Below, piece by piece: positions 47,538 to 57,684 of a stretch of DNA of 64,000 nt (position 1 is its first letter; each line of letters begins with the position of its first letter). A program made the position numbers and the translations under genes. This DNA is from Rhodococcus sp. P1Y (GTDB lineage Bacteria; Actinomycetota; Actinomycetes; Mycobacteriales; Mycobacteriaceae): NCBI RefSeq assembly GCF_003641205.1, contig NZ_CP032762.1, forward strand, positions 5,786,001 to 5,850,000, given 5' to 3'. A model generated the notes under the pieces. The model saw only the letters and a program-made list of their open reading frames with translations, was not told the DNA's origin and searched no databases.

Positions 47538-48947
47538 GTGGCCAAACTGAAGACGAACTACCGCTGTTCGGCCTGCCAGCACACCGTGGCCAAGTGGGTC
47601 GGCCGTTGCCCGGAGTGTGGTAGCTGGGGCTCGATGGACGAAGCGCCTGTGCTCGCTCCCGTCGCCAGTCGCGCGGGTGCATCCGGCCTCGGGGCAGGCA
47701 ACACTCGATCGCCCATGGCTGCGATGGTTCCGACTACTCCTGCCACCGCCATCACCCAGGTCAGCAGCACATCCTCCCAGGCCAACTCCACCGGAATATC
47801 CGAATTCGATCGAGTGCTCGGAGGCGGGCTAGTCCCCGGCTCGGTGGTTCTACTCGCCGGTGAACCCGGCGTCGGAAAATCCACCTTGCTTCTCGAGGTC
47901 GTGCACCGCTGGGCACGGACCGGCGAAGATCGGCGTGCCCTGTACGTCACCGGCGAGGAGTCGGCCGGGCAGGTGCGACTGCGCGCCGACCGAACCGGCG
48001 CCGTTCACGAACGCGTCTACCTCGCCGCCGAATCCGATCTCGCGACCGTCTTCGGGCACGTCGAGCAAGTGAAGCCGAGCCTGCTGATCGTCGACTCCGT
48101 TCAGACGATGCTCGCCGCCGACGTCGACGGCGTCATCGGTGGTGTGACGCAGGTCCGCGCCATAACCAGTGCGCTCACCTCACTCGCGAAGACCACAGGC
48201 GTAGCGGTACTGCTCATCGGGCACGTCACCAAGGACGGCGCCGTCGCCGGACCCCGATCACTCGAACACCTCGTCGACGTCGTCCTTCACTTCGAAGGCG
48301 ACAAACACACCACGCTGCGCATGATCCGTGGCGTCAAGAATCGCTTCGGTGCCTCCGACGAAGTCGGGTGTTTCGAGTTGCGCGACACCGGCATCGAGGG
48401 CATCTCGGATCCGTCGGGACTCTTCCTGCACCACCGCACCGACTCGGTCCCCGGCACTGCCGTCACGGTCACCATGGACGGCAAGAGGCCCCTACTGGCC
48501 GAACTGCAGGCACTCGTCGTGGACACGCACATGCCGTCACCACGACGCGCGGTCAGCGGCCTCGACTCGGCCCGTGTCGCGATGATCCTTGCCGTTCTCG
48601 AACGACGCTGTGGCGTGAAAGTCGCCAAGACCGAGGTGTACGCAGCGACGGTCGGCGGCATGAAGACCAGTGAACCTGCGGCGGATCTCGCGCTGGCGGC
48701 AGCCGTCGCATCGGCCGTCACCGATGTCCCCCTCCCGCCTGGATTCGTGATTCTCGGCGAGGTCGGATTGGCCGGCGAGGTTCGGCGGGTCTCCGGTCTC
48801 GGGCGCCGACTGGCCGAGGCGGCGCGGCTCGGCTTCACCCATGCCATCACCCCGGAACACGAGGACGCCATCCCTGCCGGAATGAAGGTGAAGACCGTCA
48901 CCAATCTCGGCGACGCACTGAATTCACTGCGTACGCGATCACGGTGA
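47538..48947 (+). CDS. radA: DNA repair protein RadA
   Basis: A 469-residue RecA-like ATPase involved in recombination intermediates processing. It has an N-terminal zinc finger ([19 protein letters not shown]; four Cys), Walker [10 protein letters not shown], the RadA signature KNRFGASDE, and a C-terminal Lon-protease-like domain ([19 protein letters not shown]). The GTG start is at 47538. It is followed 86 bases later by disA. Confidence 0.95.
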   Translation: MAKLKTNYRCSACQHTVAKWVGRCPECGSWGSMDEAPVLAPVASRAGASGLGAGNTRSPMAAMVPTTPATAITQVSSTSSQANSTGISEFDRVLGGGLVPGSVVLLAGEPGVGKSTLLLEVVHRWARTGEDRRALYVTGEESAGQVRLRADRTGAVHERVYLAAESDLATVFGHVEQVKPSLLIVDSVQTMLAADVDGVIGGVTQVRAITSALTSLAKTTGVAVLLIGHVTKDGAVAGPRSLEHLVDVVLHFEGDKHTTLRMIRGVKNRFGASDEVGCFELRDTGIEGISDPSGLFLHHRTDSVPGTAVTVTMDGKRPLLAELQALVVDTHMPSPRRAVSGLDSARVAMILAVLERRCGVKVAKTEVYAATVGGMKTSEPAADLALAAAVASAVTDVPLPPGFVILGEVGLAGEVRRVSGLGRRLAEAARLGFTHAITPEHEDAIPAGMKVKTVTNLGDALNSLRTRSR

Positions 48948-49033
48948 TATCGCTCAAGTAACCTTCTACCTGCGGGGCTGCGAAGTGCCGTGAAATTGCG
49001 CAAGCTTGCAGCAGAGCCGACACCGACGAGGGG

Positions 49034-50137
49034 ATGACCATGGACGACTCCACACGCGGCGAGCCGTCGTCCGCCGCGTTGAGGGAGACCATCGCGAGGT
49101 TGGCGCCGGGCACTGCCCTCCGCGACGGCCTGGAGCGCATCCTCCGCGGTCGCACGGGTGGGCTCATCGTCCTCGGTTACGACGACGAGGTCGAGGCTAT
49201 CTGCGACGGCGGTTTCGAATTGGACGTCGAATTCGCACCCACCCGGCTACGCGAGCTGTCGAAGATGGACGGGGCCGTCGTGTTGTCGACGGACGGCACA
49301 CGGATCGTCCGATCCAATGTCCAACTGGTTCCCGACCACAAGATCCCCACCGTCGAGTCCGGCACGCGACACCGCGCAGCCGAGCGTACGGCGATGCAGA
49401 CCGGGTACCCGGTCGTGTCGGTGAGTCAGTCGATGAGCATTGTCAGTGTCTACGTCGCAGGGGTGCGGCACGTGGTCGAGGGGTCGGCGACCATCCAGTC
49501 ACGAGCCAACCAGGCCGTCGCGACACTCGAACGCTACAAGGCACGTCTCGACGAGACCACACGTCAGTTGTCCGTCGTCGAGATCGAAGACTTCGTCACC
49601 TTGCGTGATGCCCTCACCGTTGCGCAGAGGCTGGAGATGGTGCGACGCGTCTCGGTCGAGATCGAGCAGAACGTACTCGAACTCGGTACCGACGGAAGAC
49701 AATTGGCCCTCCAATTGGAGGAACTGCTCGGCGACAACGACGTCGACCGTCAGCTCGTGGTGCGTGACTATCTTGCCGGAACGGAACCTGCTGGCACAGC
49801 GGCCGTCGAACGCGCGCTCGGCGCTCTGGACAAACTCACCGACGTCGATCTTCTCGATCTGACCACCCTGGCCAGAGCCTTCGGCTACCCCTCGACCATC
49901 GAAGCTCTCGACACTCCCATGAGCCCCCGCGGCTACCGCGTACTGACCCGTGTGCCGAGATTGCAGTTCAGCCAGATCCACCGGCTCGTCGCCTCGTTCG
50001 GGACGCTTCAGGTACTGCTGGCGGCCACAGCAGCCGATCTACAGTCGGTCGACGGCATCGGCGGCTTGTGGGCACGGCACATCAGGGAAGGCCTGTCCCG
50101 GCTGGCCGAATCTTCGATCGCCGGGCCGTTCGACTGA
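49034..50137 (+). CDS. disA: diadenylate cyclase DisA
   Basis: A 367-residue DNA-integrity scanning protein that makes c-di-AMP from two ATP. The DAC domain includes [11 protein letters not shown] (DGA motif) and [11 protein letters not shown] (RHR motif); a helical linker and a C-terminal helix-hairpin-helix DNA-binding region ([18 protein letters not shown]) follow. radA-disA pairing is conserved, and RadA inhibits DisA in mycobacteria. It abuts the convergent membrane-anchored protein gene with no spacer. Confidence 0.95.
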   Translation: MTMDDSTRGEPSSAALRETIARLAPGTALRDGLERILRGRTGGLIVLGYDDEVEAICDGGFELDVEFAPTRLRELSKMDGAVVLSTDGTRIVRSNVQLVPDHKIPTVESGTRHRAAERTAMQTGYPVVSVSQSMSIVSVYVAGVRHVVEGSATIQSRANQAVATLERYKARLDETTRQLSVVEIEDFVTLRDALTVAQRLEMVRRVSVEIEQNVLELGTDGRQLALQLEELLGDNDVDRQLVVRDYLAGTEPAGTAAVERALGALDKLTDVDLLDLTTLARAFGYPSTIEALDTPMSPRGYRVLTRVPRLQFSQIHRLVASFGTLQVLLAATAADLQSVDGIGGLWARHIREGLSRLAESSIAGPFD

Positions 50138-50866
50138 CTAGGTCGTGATGTTGAACGGCTCCGGCGAGCTGCGGAGTTCACCAAGCTGTGCGATGACCTT
50201 GTAGGAGCCCGCACCGACCGGGATTCGTTCGGCCTCGCATCCTGGGACGGAATTGGTGCCGGACCACTTGACCGTGAAGCCGGCCTGCTCACCGGGCTTG
50301 AAGGTCCGCAGATCGGACTGCGCGTCGGGGAAGCAGTCCGTGTTGGACCAGATGCGCTGATCGTCGAGCGTGTAGACCAAAGCCTGCTGCAGACCTGCAC
50401 CGACGTCGCGCTGGCACTCCGTCGAGCTGATGTTGGTGATGACGACGGTGAATCCAGGTTCCTCGCCGACCCGGTAGGTGGCCTTGTCGGGCGTCGCCTT
50501 GATCGCAAGGCTCTGATCGGGGCACTGATTGGCCGCGACCGGAGCACCGGAAGCAGGCGCACTGCTGGACCCGGAACCACCGGATGCCGCAGCGCCCGAG
50601 GACCCACCAGACCCACCAGATCCGCCGGACCCGCCTTCGCTGGCGGCGCCGAGCGCCTGAGACGAGGTGGTGGTGGGTGCCGTCGTCGTCGGGCTCGCCG
50701 AGGACACGACACCAGCGGGCTCGGCCTGCTGATTCTCGTCGCCTCCGCCACCGAGCGAGGCGATGAACCACACGATCAAACCGAGCACGACGACGGCCGC
50801 ACCGATGGCGAGAGCACGACGTCGCCAGTAGATTTCGGGAGGCAAAGGCCCGGTTGGTTCCAACAC
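50138..50866 (-). CDS. membrane-anchored protein with Ser/Gly linker (Rv3587c-like)
   Basis: A 242-residue protein with one membrane segment near the N-terminus (about 18-39), then a low-complexity linker of Ser, Gly, Thr and Ala (about 50-110), then an extracytoplasmic beta-rich domain of ~130 residues with cysteines in NQCPDQ, STECQRDV, NTDCFPD and PGCEAER that may form disulfides. The position opposite disA matches M. tuberculosis Rv3587c. Function unknown. Confidence 0.75.
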   Translation of the reverse strand: MLEPTGPLPPEIYWRRRALAIGAAVVVLGLIVWFIASLGGGGDENQQAEPAGVVSSASPTTTAPTTTSSQALGAASEGGSGGSGGSGGSSGAAASGGSGSSSAPASGAPVAANQCPDQSLAIKATPDKATYRVGEEPGFTVVITNISSTECQRDVGAGLQQALVYTLDDQRIWSNTDCFPDAQSDLRTFKPGEQAGFTVKWSGTNSVPGCEAERIPVGAGSYKVIAQLGELRSSPEPFNITT

Positions 50867-50943
50867 AGAACAACCGTAGGTGCCATCAGCTCACCCGTCG
50901 GGCAAGCGCCTGCGGCGTGTCGCGACCTAGCTGCCCGAGATGA

Positions 50944-51567
50944 TCAAGGCAGTTCGCCGATGTCGCCGATGACCTCGCGCAAACGTGCGCTGCCCTCGGA
51001 CAGCCTGTACGTCAAACCGACGATTGCGACCTCTCCCGTTTCGACTTTGTCGGCGATGATGCGCGAGCGCTGCATCAGCAGATTCGCGGTCTCCTCGACG
51101 TGACGCGCCTCGAAATCGTCGACCGCGGTGTACCCGTCGCGGCGTGCGGACAGCACCGACGGAGTGACGCGCTCGACTACATCGCGAATGTAGCCACCGG
51201 GGGTGTCACCGGAATCGAGGGCGTCGATGGTCGCTTTGACGGCGCCGCACCTGTCGTGGCCCAGCACGACGATGAGTGGCGCTCCGAGGACGGCGACTCC
51301 GTATTCGATCGATCCGAGAACGGACGAGTCCATGGTGTGGCCCGCAGTTCGGACTACGAACATGTCGCCGAGACCCTGATCGAAAATGATCTCGGCGGCG
51401 ACGCGGGAGTCGGCGCATCCGAACAGGATTGCGCCTGGGTGCTGGCCCTCCGCAAGACGTGTGCGGTCCTCGATTCCCTGACTCGGGTGCAGTGGCTCTC
51501 CGGCGACGAAACGCTGGTTACCATCTTTGAGGGACTTCCATGCTGTGACTGGGTTCGTAGCAGGCAT
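50944..51567 (-). CDS. canB: beta-carbonic anhydrase
   Basis: A 207-residue beta-class carbonic anhydrase that interconverts CO2 and bicarbonate. The zinc ligands and dyad are Cys51, Asp53, Arg55 (GCADSR), His104 and Cys107 (GHDRCG). The ATG at 51567 gives the same length as M. tuberculosis CanB (207); an ATG three codons upstream is possible. It is divergent from mutY. Confidence 0.94.
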   Translation of the reverse strand: MPATNPVTAWKSLKDGNQRFVAGEPLHPSQGIEDRTRLAEGQHPGAILFGCADSRVAAEIIFDQGLGDMFVVRTAGHTMDSSVLGSIEYGVAVLGAPLIVVLGHDRCGAVKATIDALDSGDTPGGYIRDVVERVTPSVLSARRDGYTAVDDFEARHVEETANLLMQRSRIIADKVETGEVAIVGLTYRLSEGSARLREVIGDIGELP

Positions 51568-51637
51568 GTCATCCATTGTGCCTGTACTGCTGGTTACCAG
51601 CGAGTCGGGTACTTCTCGACAACGCCGTAGGAGAGAC

Positions 51638-52540
51638 GTGCCGATCGATACAGCTGCCCTTCTCGGATGGTTCGATTCCGAGGAACGCGACCTACCGTGG
51701 CGTCGGCCGGGCGTCACCGGATGGCAGATCCTGATGAGCGAAATTATGCTCCAGCAGACACCGGTCTCTCGCGTCGCTCCCATCTGGGAGCAGTGGGTAC
51801 AGCGATGGCCCGTGCCGTCGGCGATGGCTGCGTCGTCACAGGCCGAGGTTCTGCGTGCATGGGGGAAGTTGGGTTATCCCCGACGTGCGCTCCGACTGCA
51901 CGAATGCGCGGGCGTACTTGCCTCCGAACACGGTGACGTCGTCCCCCAGGACGTGGAGACCCTCCTCGGACTGCCGGGCATCGGCGCCTACACCGCGCGG
52001 GCCGTCGCATGTTTCGCCTACGGGCAGCGCGTGCCCGTCGTCGACACCAACGTCCGACGCGTCGTAGCGCGGGCCGTGCACGGAGCCGCAGAGCCTGGAA
52101 ACCCGTCGACGACGCGTGATCTCGCGGACACCCTCGCGCTCCTCCCACGGACCCGAGCCAAGGCTGCACGCTACTCGGCGGCGTTGATGGAACTCGGTGC
52201 TTTGATCTGTACCGCGAAGAATCCCGCATGCCTGCTGTGCCCACTGCCCGAGTGCTCGTGGATCGAAGCGGGTCGGCCCGCGTACGAAGGCCCGGCGAAG
52301 AAGGTCCAGAAATTCGCGGGCACCGACCGCCAGGTGCGCGGGAAACTGATGTCGGTCCTGCGGGACAGTCACGGACCCGTCGAGCGGGCACGTCTGGACG
52401 TCGTGTGGCTCACCGACCCCGGGCAGCGTGACCGGGCGCTGCATTCACTGCTGCTCGACGGCTTGGTCGAACAGACCGAGGACGGCATGTTTGCCCTGGC
52501 TGGGGAGGGCGACGCGGCTTCGCCGCCCGTGCGTGCGTAG
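51638..52540 (+). CDS. mutY: A/G-specific adenine glycosylase
   Basis: A 300-residue base-excision-repair enzyme that removes adenine opposite 8-oxoguanine. It has the helix-hairpin-helix LLGLPGIGAYTARAV with the catalytic Asp in VPVVDTNVRRV, the E of SEIMLQQTPV, and a [4Fe-4S] loop with four Cys (CTAKNPACLLCPLPEC). The GTG start follows AGGAGAGAC. The C-terminal PPVRA and TAG stop are encoded inside the arm of a hairpin repeat. Confidence 0.93.
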   Translation: MPIDTAALLGWFDSEERDLPWRRPGVTGWQILMSEIMLQQTPVSRVAPIWEQWVQRWPVPSAMAASSQAEVLRAWGKLGYPRRALRLHECAGVLASEHGDVVPQDVETLLGLPGIGAYTARAVACFAYGQRVPVVDTNVRRVVARAVHGAAEPGNPSTTRDLADTLALLPRTRAKAARYSAALMELGALICTAKNPACLLCPLPECSWIEAGRPAYEGPAKKVQKFAGTDRQVRGKLMSVLRDSHGPVERARLDVVWLTDPGQRDRALHSLLLDGLVEQTEDGMFALAGEGDAASPPVRA

Positions 52541-52634
52541 TTACGTTCTGGTGTCTGGTGTCACTACCCACTCACGACCCGCGGCCGGAGGTCGTGAGTG
52601 AGTAATTACGTTCCTGTGTCATTACGCGCGCACG
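52528..52634. repeat. CGTGCGTGCGTA hairpin repeat, locus 5 (two hairpins)
   Basis: Two hairpins lie between convergent mutY and hydrolase genes. The first pairs CGTGCGTGCGTAGTTAC (52528-52544) with the region GTGTCACTACCCACTCACG (52558-52576), imperfectly. The second pairs 52593-52610 with TGTCATTACGCGCGCACG (52617-52634). The mutY stop (52538-52540) is in the first arm. The double arrangement resembles locus 1. Confidence 0.82.
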
Positions 52635-52640
52635 GGCGCG

Positions 52641-53456
52641 TCAGCGCAAGAAGTCCACGAGGATTTTGTTGACGACCTCGGGTCGTTCGAGATAACCGAA
52701 ATGACCGGTGTCCGCGACCTCTTCGTAGCGCGCACCCGGAATCGCCTGTGCGACCTCGCGACTCAGGTGAACAGGGATGAGTCTGTCGTCCGCGAACCCG
52801 ACGACGAGCGATTTGGCCGTGATCTTTCGGTAGGCGGTAAGCCGTTCCGAGCCTGCGCGCATCTCGAGCCCGATCTGAGCCCGGGTTCCGGCTGTGCGCT
52901 TTCCGCCCGAGAACTCCAGCACTGCAAGCCAATCCCCGATAACCTTCTCGTCTCGCAGCGTGGCAGGCGAGAAGTTGTTCATCGCGGTCATCGCCGCGCG
53001 GTAGGAATCCGGCAGCGTGATACCCGCGTCGTAGAGATCACGCTCACCCTGAAACCACGCCTTCTGCATCGGCGACACTCGCCCGTACGTTGCCATCATG
53101 ACGGCGTGTGACACGAGGTCGGGACGCGCGAGTGCCAGCTCCTGAGTGACCCGCGACCCCATCGACGTTCCGACCACCCGCGCGCGCATTCCGCCGAGAT
53201 GTTCGATGAGCGCAGCCGTGTCGGCAACCAAGTCGTCGAGAACCATTCCACGACCGGGTTCGAACGACGGCGAGATCCCGCGATTATCGAAGGTGACCAC
53301 CTGGAACCCGGCGTTCACGAGAGCTGGGACCTGATGCGCCTGCCACACTCGCCCTGGGCTGCCGGTGCCCATCACCAGCACCACGAGGGGCCCCGTGCCC
53401 TTGACGTCGTAGTTGATATCGATTCCGTTGATCTTCGCCGTCGGCATTCGCGTCAT
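52641..53456 (-). CDS. alpha/beta hydrolase
   Basis: A 271-residue alpha/beta hydrolase of the haloperoxidase-like/esterase group. It has VMGTGSPGRVW in the oxyanion region, the nucleophile elbow GTSMGSR, the acid in GFADDRLIP and the histidine in DTGHFGYLERP. The start overlaps the stop of the next hydrolase gene upstream (53453) by four bases, so both are one transcriptional unit. Substrate unknown. Confidence 0.8.
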   Translation of the reverse strand: MTRMPTAKINGIDINYDVKGTGPLVVLVMGTGSPGRVWQAHQVPALVNAGFQVVTFDNRGISPSFEPGRGMVLDDLVADTAALIEHLGGMRARVVGTSMGSRVTQELALARPDLVSHAVMMATYGRVSPMQKAWFQGERDLYDAGITLPDSYRAAMTAMNNFSPATLRDEKVIGDWLAVLEFSGGKRTAGTRAQIGLEMRAGSERLTAYRKITAKSLVVGFADDRLIPVHLSREVAQAIPGARYEEVADTGHFGYLERPEVVNKILVDFLR

Positions 53457-54190
53457 CGTAATCGGCGCAGGAATGCCGTCACGACCTCGCGATATTCTTC
53501 CGGCCTCTCGTCGTGGATCAGGTGCGCTGCCCCAGGTACCGAGACGTACTCCGACTTGGGGTTTCGTCGGGACATTTCCTCCATCTGACCCTTCGGTGTG
53601 ATGCCGAACTCACCTTCGACCAGCAGGGACGGCACGTCGACGGATTCCCACTCGGCCCAGAAGTGCCTCGTACCCCATTCCGAGGAGATGGCCTCGAAGG
53701 TCGCGACGTCGCCGTGCAGATACCAACCGTCCGGACGCCGCTCGAACGAATCAAGGAAGTACTGCCCCGCGACATCTCCGAAGTACTCCCGCACGGCTAC
53801 CTCGGTCGGGAACGGCTGGGGCCAGCTCTCGATCATGGCGGCCCACGCGTCCGCGGTGCGTCCGCGAAAGTCCGGTGCGATGTCCTCGACGACGAGTGCA
53901 GCCACCAGTTCCGGCCTGGCAGCCGCCAGACACCAGCCGTGCAACGAGCCCATGGAATGTCCGACGACGGTTGCCCGGCCGATCTCCTCGGCGTGGACGC
54001 TCAGATCCTCGACGAAGGCTTCCGTGGTCAAGGCCGCGGGAGGCGGGCGTCCGTGGCCTGGTGCGTCGTAGGTGTACACGTGGCCATAGCGGCGCAACCA
54101 GGGAATCTGACGGCGCCACGTTCGCGCACTGCCCATGAGCCCGTGCAGCAGAAGGATCGGATCGCCGTCTCCACCCTCGTCGTGCAACAT
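53453..54190 (-). CDS. alpha/beta hydrolase (Rv3591c-like)
   Basis: A 245-residue alpha/beta hydrolase. It has LLHGLMGSARTWRRQI, the nucleophile elbow VGHSMGSLHGW, VEDIAPDFRGR, and the histidine in PGAAHLIHDERP. The ATG at 54190 gives the usual N-terminus; a GTG one codon earlier is equivalent. It is divergent from mhuD with a 36-bp space, the same arrangement as Rv3591c/Rv3592 in M. tuberculosis. The 257-residue mycobacterial relative is uncharacterised as far as I know. Confidence 0.82.
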   Translation of the reverse strand: MLHDEGGDGDPILLLHGLMGSARTWRRQIPWLRRYGHVYTYDAPGHGRPPPAALTTEAFVEDLSVHAEEIGRATVVGHSMGSLHGWCLAAARPELVAALVVEDIAPDFRGRTADAWAAMIESWPQPFPTEVAVREYFGDVAGQYFLDSFERRPDGWYLHGDVATFEAISSEWGTRHFWAEWESVDVPSLLVEGEFGITPKGQMEEMSRRNPKSEYVSVPGAAHLIHDERPEEYREVVTAFLRRLR

Positions 54191-54226
54191 CACAGCGATG
54201 GTAGCCGCGCAGGTAACCTTTCCGGC

Positions 54227-54535
54227 ATGGCAGTCGTGAAGATCAACGCAATCGAAGTTCCCGCCGGTGCCGGCCCCGAGCTGGAGAAGCGGTTCGCCGC
54301 GCGAGCGAGTGCCGTCGAAGGTTCGGCCGGGTTCCTTGGTTTCCAGCTCCTGCGTCCGGTCAAGGGCGAGGACCGCTACTTCGTCGTGACGCAGTGGGAA
54401 ACCGAGGAGGCGTTTCAGGCGTGGGCAGCCGGCCCCGCGAAAGCTGCGCATTCCGGTGAGCGCGCGAAACCAGTGGCTTCGGGTGCCTCGCTACTCGAAT
54501 TCGAGGTCGTTCTCGACGTGCCCGCCAAGAGCTGA
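54227..54535 (+). CDS. mhuD: haem-degrading monooxygenase MhuD
   Basis: A 102-residue ABM-fold protein closely matching M. tuberculosis MhuD, which breaks down haem to mycobilin and iron. The residues needed for catalysis and haem binding are in place: Asn7 (KINAIE), Trp66 (QAWAAGP) and His75 (AAHSGERA). The N-terminal half is almost identical to MhuD as I recall it. No IdeR box was seen in the short 36-bp divergent space. Confidence 0.92.
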   Translation: MAVVKINAIEVPAGAGPELEKRFAARASAVEGSAGFLGFQLLRPVKGEDRYFVVTQWETEEAFQAWAAGPAKAAHSGERAKPVASGASLLEFEVVLDVPAKS

Positions 54536-54563
54536 CCGAGACCGACGGCGCCTTCACAGGAGG

Positions 54564-56156
54564 CTAACCGTTTTCGGGGGATGCCGTATCGATGGGTTCC
54601 CTGTCCTCCGAGCTGTAGTGCGCGAGCAACCTCTTCTCCTCGTCGTGCTTCGGATACGCGAAGGAGACGATGACGGCACCCACCACGACGACGAGTATGG
54701 CTGCGGCGTAGGACTTCTGGTCACCGTCCTCGAATGCTTGCCTCGCAGCGGTGATGATCTGCTCCCCGTACTGCGGATAGCGCTCGGCCAGATCTGCTGC
54801 GGAGGAGAACGACTTCGTCAAGACCGCCTGGGTTTCGTCGCTGATGGTCCCCGCCTGCGGCGAATCGGCGATCTGCGACGTCAACGACGCGGCGTAGCCT
54901 GCAGTGAGGAGGGCGCCGAGCGTCGACTGCATAATCGCGCCTCCCAGGTCGCGCTGCAAATCCGCAGTGCCGGAGGCCATTCCAGCACGATCAACCGGTA
55001 CCGAACCAGTCAGCGAACGTGACGCGGGCGTCCCGGCGAACCCGACGCCTATCCCCAGCAACGCGTAACTCGCCGCGATGAATCCGTACGACACTCCTTC
55101 CTTCCATGTCGCCCATGCCACCACCAATCCGGCGACGATGAAGAGGTAGCCCAGCAGCAGAGTGAACCGGGACCCGCGGGATTCGACGAGTTTCGCCGAT
55201 TGCGGTGCCACGATGACCATCGCCAGTGCCGCGGGCAGCGTCGATGCACCAGCGGCGAGCGTCGAGTACTCGAGGACGTTCTGCAGGAACTGCTGCCCGA
55301 CGAAGATCACACCCATCAGCGAACCGAACACGATGATTCCTGCGAGTCCCGCGGCCCAGAAAGTGCGTCGGCGCGCGATGCGCAGATCGTAGAGAGGGAA
55401 CTTCGCGCGGGACTGTCTGAAGACGAACACAGCTCCGGCAGCGACAGCGATGGCACCCAACCCGATTGCCAGCGTGCCCATTCCGTCGACCGGGGCGAAG
55501 TTGATGCTCAGAACGAGCGCCGCAATGAACACGACGGACACCATGCCGCCGAGGTTGTCCACCGGGTCCGAAGTCTCGTTGACGTGAGCCGGCACGAACA
55601 CCACCGCGAGTACGAGAGCAAGAAATGCCAATGGCAGAGTCGCGATGAACACCGACCCCCAATGGAACTTCTCGAGCAGCGCCCCGGACAAGAGTGGGCC
55701 CAGCGCCGACAGAGCACCCCCGAGCGCCGACCACAGTGCGATGGCCTTGGTCCGCGCGGTGCCCGACCACAGCGCGGTGATCAACGCAAGAGTCGTCGGG
55801 TACGCAAGTCCAGCGGACAACCCGCCGAGCAACCGAGCACCGAAGAGCACCTCGAAGTTCGGTGCGATGCTCGCGATGACGCAGGCCGGGATGGACAGCG
55901 CCATGCCCAGAACCAACAGGAGCTTGCGTCCGTACCGGTCACCGAGTGCACCCAGGTAGAGCACGGATCCCGCAAGCCCCAACGAATACGCCACCGCAAT
56001 GAGGTTCAGCTGGGTTTGGCTGGCGTCGAAATCACGTCCGATCTCGGGTAGCGCGACATTCGCAACCGCCAAATTCAAGTTCGCCACGGCGGCGACGAGG
56101 ATGAGGACGAACAAGACAAGCCCTGCCCGGGCCGGAGTCTTCGAGGCGGTAGTCAC
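54564..56156 (-). CDS. MFS drug exporter, DHA2 (14-helix) family
   Basis: A 530-residue major facilitator protein with 14 predicted helices. Motif A appears as YLGALGDRYGRKLLLVLG and motif C-like glycines in GARLLGGLSAGLAYPTTLAL. The C-terminal periplasmic loop is large (QIADSPQAGTISDETQAVLTK...), as in DHA2 members. It probably exports drugs or metabolites by proton antiport. A repeat element of the GCTTGAATGG family lies 62 bases upstream of its start. Confidence 0.85.
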   Translation of the reverse strand: MTTASKTPARAGLVLFVLILVAAVANLNLAVANVALPEIGRDFDASQTQLNLIAVAYSLGLAGSVLYLGALGDRYGRKLLLVLGMALSIPACVIASIAPNFEVLFGARLLGGLSAGLAYPTTLALITALWSGTARTKAIALWSALGGALSALGPLLSGALLEKFHWGSVFIATLPLAFLALVLAVVFVPAHVNETSDPVDNLGGMVSVVFIAALVLSINFAPVDGMGTLAIGLGAIAVAAGAVFVFRQSRAKFPLYDLRIARRRTFWAAGLAGIIVFGSLMGVIFVGQQFLQNVLEYSTLAAGASTLPAALAMVIVAPQSAKLVESRGSRFTLLLGYLFIVAGLVVAWATWKEGVSYGFIAASYALLGIGVGFAGTPASRSLTGSVPVDRAGMASGTADLQRDLGGAIMQSTLGALLTAGYAASLTSQIADSPQAGTISDETQAVLTKSFSSAADLAERYPQYGEQIITAARQAFEDGDQKSYAAAILVVVVGAVIVSFAYPKHDEEKRLLAHYSSEDREPIDTASPENG

Positions 56157-56217
56157 AAGGGTCAGTCAAGCCCAGTACGACCGGTCGTGCCTCACCTGTT
56201 TAGTGCGAACTATGACC

Positions 56218-56270
56218 GCTTGAATGGTCCATCGATACGAACGAATAGCTACAAGGGTCCATGCAAGCGA
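56218..56270. repeat. GCTTGAATGG hairpin repeat, copy 2 (diverged)
   Basis: Starts GCTTGAATGGTCCAT and ends GGGTCCATGCAAGC, with an interior that has drifted from the other copies (GATACGAACGAATAGCTAC). Unlike the other copies it lies between divergent genes, in the shared promoter region of the MFS and lipase genes. Confidence 0.7.
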
Positions 56271-56349
56271 TGCTCACCGGTACCGCGAGTCACGCTCCGA
56301 TCGGTCGTTGCGCTGGCGAACCAGTCGCAGCCGGTCTAGCCTGACCGCC

Positions 56350-57525
56350 GTGACCGCCTTCCGATTCGCTGTCGTTGCCGCTCTCGCCGTCACCGCGCTC
56401 GCTGCTGCTCCCGCCACGGCCCAACCTTTGGCCGAGTTCTATTCCACACCCGTGATCGACGCCGGAGCGCACGCAGGCGGTGACATCGTCCGACGTTCGC
56501 ACGTCGGGCCTCCCTTGGGAGAAGGTCTCGGAGTCGACATCGAACGCATTCTGTACACCTCCACCGACACGCACGGTGATCCGATGGTCGTGTCCGGCTA
56601 CACCATGACGCCGCAGGCACCCTGGCCAGGACCCGGCCCTCGCCCCGTCATCGCCTACGCCCCCGGTACCTCCGGCATGGCCGACCGGTGTGCAGGCTCC
56701 GCTGTACTCGGGACCATCGGCTCGTCGCCCGCGGTGCTCCCCCTGCTCCTTGCCGGCTACGCCGTCGCTGCCACCGACTACCGAGGACTCGGCACACCCG
56801 GCGGCCACACCTACCTCAATCGTCTCGACGCCGGTCACGCCCTACTCGATGTCGCGCGCGCAGGCGTCGGGAACACCGGAGCACCCGTCGTCTTGTTCGG
56901 CTACTCCGAAGGAGGACACGCTGCAGGCTCGGCTGCGGAACTCGAGTCCTCGTATGCACCCGAACTCGACATCCGTGGCAGCTACGTCGGTGCACCGCCC
57001 GCCGACCCGTCGCTCAACGTCGACAACCTCGACAACAGTTCCCTCGCTCCGGCGCTGCTCTACGCCGTCGACGGGTTGGTCAACGCCTACCCCGAGAGTG
57101 CCGACGCAATTCTCCGACAGTTCAACCCCGCGGGTAGAGAACTCCTCGACGCTTCACAGAACTGGTGCTCGACGGATCCCGCCGCCAATCGCGCCTTCCG
57201 GTCGGCCGACATCACCTCCGACGGCCGATCACTGGGCGAGAACCTGAAAGACGAACCAGCGGCCTCACTCATCGCTCTCAATGCCGTCGGCTACGGTCGG
57301 CCGAGCGCGCCGGTCCTGTTGTCTCAATCCATGTCCGACGACACCGTGCCCGTGCAACAAAGCCGAACCCTTCGGGACCGATGGACTGCCGCAGGTTTCA
57401 CGGACCTGACGTATATCGAGTACCCGATCCCGTCGGTCCCCGTCCCCGGAGCCAATCATGCGCCGGGTGGGCTGATCGCCTATGCCGATGTCATGCCCTT
57501 CATCGCACGGGTGCTCGCGAGCTGA
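56350..57525 (+). CDS. secreted lipase (LIP family)
   Basis: A 391-residue secreted lipase/esterase of the LIP family found in actinobacteria and Candida. The GTG at 56350 opens a signal peptide FAVVAALAVTALAAAPATAQP cut after AQ or nearby (key AAAPATAQ). The nucleophile elbow is GYSEGGHAA, and the acid and histidine are likely in MSDDTVPVQQ and PGANHAPGG. In-frame sequence continues upstream to 56224 but would place ~42 basic residues before the signal and run over the repeat. It probably hydrolyses fatty acyl esters outside the cell. Confidence 0.82.
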   Translation: MTAFRFAVVAALAVTALAAAPATAQPLAEFYSTPVIDAGAHAGGDIVRRSHVGPPLGEGLGVDIERILYTSTDTHGDPMVVSGYTMTPQAPWPGPGPRPVIAYAPGTSGMADRCAGSAVLGTIGSSPAVLPLLLAGYAVAATDYRGLGTPGGHTYLNRLDAGHALLDVARAGVGNTGAPVVLFGYSEGGHAAGSAAELESSYAPELDIRGSYVGAPPADPSLNVDNLDNSSLAPALLYAVDGLVNAYPESADAILRQFNPAGRELLDASQNWCSTDPAANRAFRSADITSDGRSLGENLKDEPAASLIALNAVGYGRPSAPVLLSQSMSDDTVPVQQSRTLRDRWTAAGFTDLTYIEYPIPSVPVPGANHAPGGLIAYADVMPFIARVLAS

Positions 57526-57553
57526 CGGTTCGTCCCGGGCGGCCGGTCCCCCG

Positions 57554-57610
57554 GCTTGAATGGACCCCGCACGCTATCTGACCGTATGAATGGACCATTC
57601 AAGCGATCGC
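57554..57610. repeat. GCTTGAATGG hairpin repeat, copy 3
   Basis: A 57-bp element: GCTTGAATGGACCCC, a short variable piece, ATCTGACCGTATGAATGG, then ACCATTCAAGCGATCGC. The terminal GCTTGAATGG and CCATTCAAGC are inverted repeats. It lies 28 bases after the lipase stop, in the convergent lipase-clpC space. Confidence 0.88.
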
Positions 57611-57627
57611 GAGGCCGGCGGTCCCCC

Positions 57628-57684
57628 GCTTGAATGGACCCCGCACTCTATCTGACCGTATGAATGGGCCATTCAAGCGATCGC
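57628..57684. repeat. GCTTGAATGG hairpin repeat, copy 4
   Basis: A second, nearly identical copy 17 bases beyond copy 3 in the same orientation, with the same ATCTGACCGTATGAATGG core and terminal CCATTCAAGCGATCGC. The flanking GGCCGGCGGTCCCCC is also shared with copy 3, so the pair probably arose by tandem duplication of a ~74-bp unit. Confidence 0.88.
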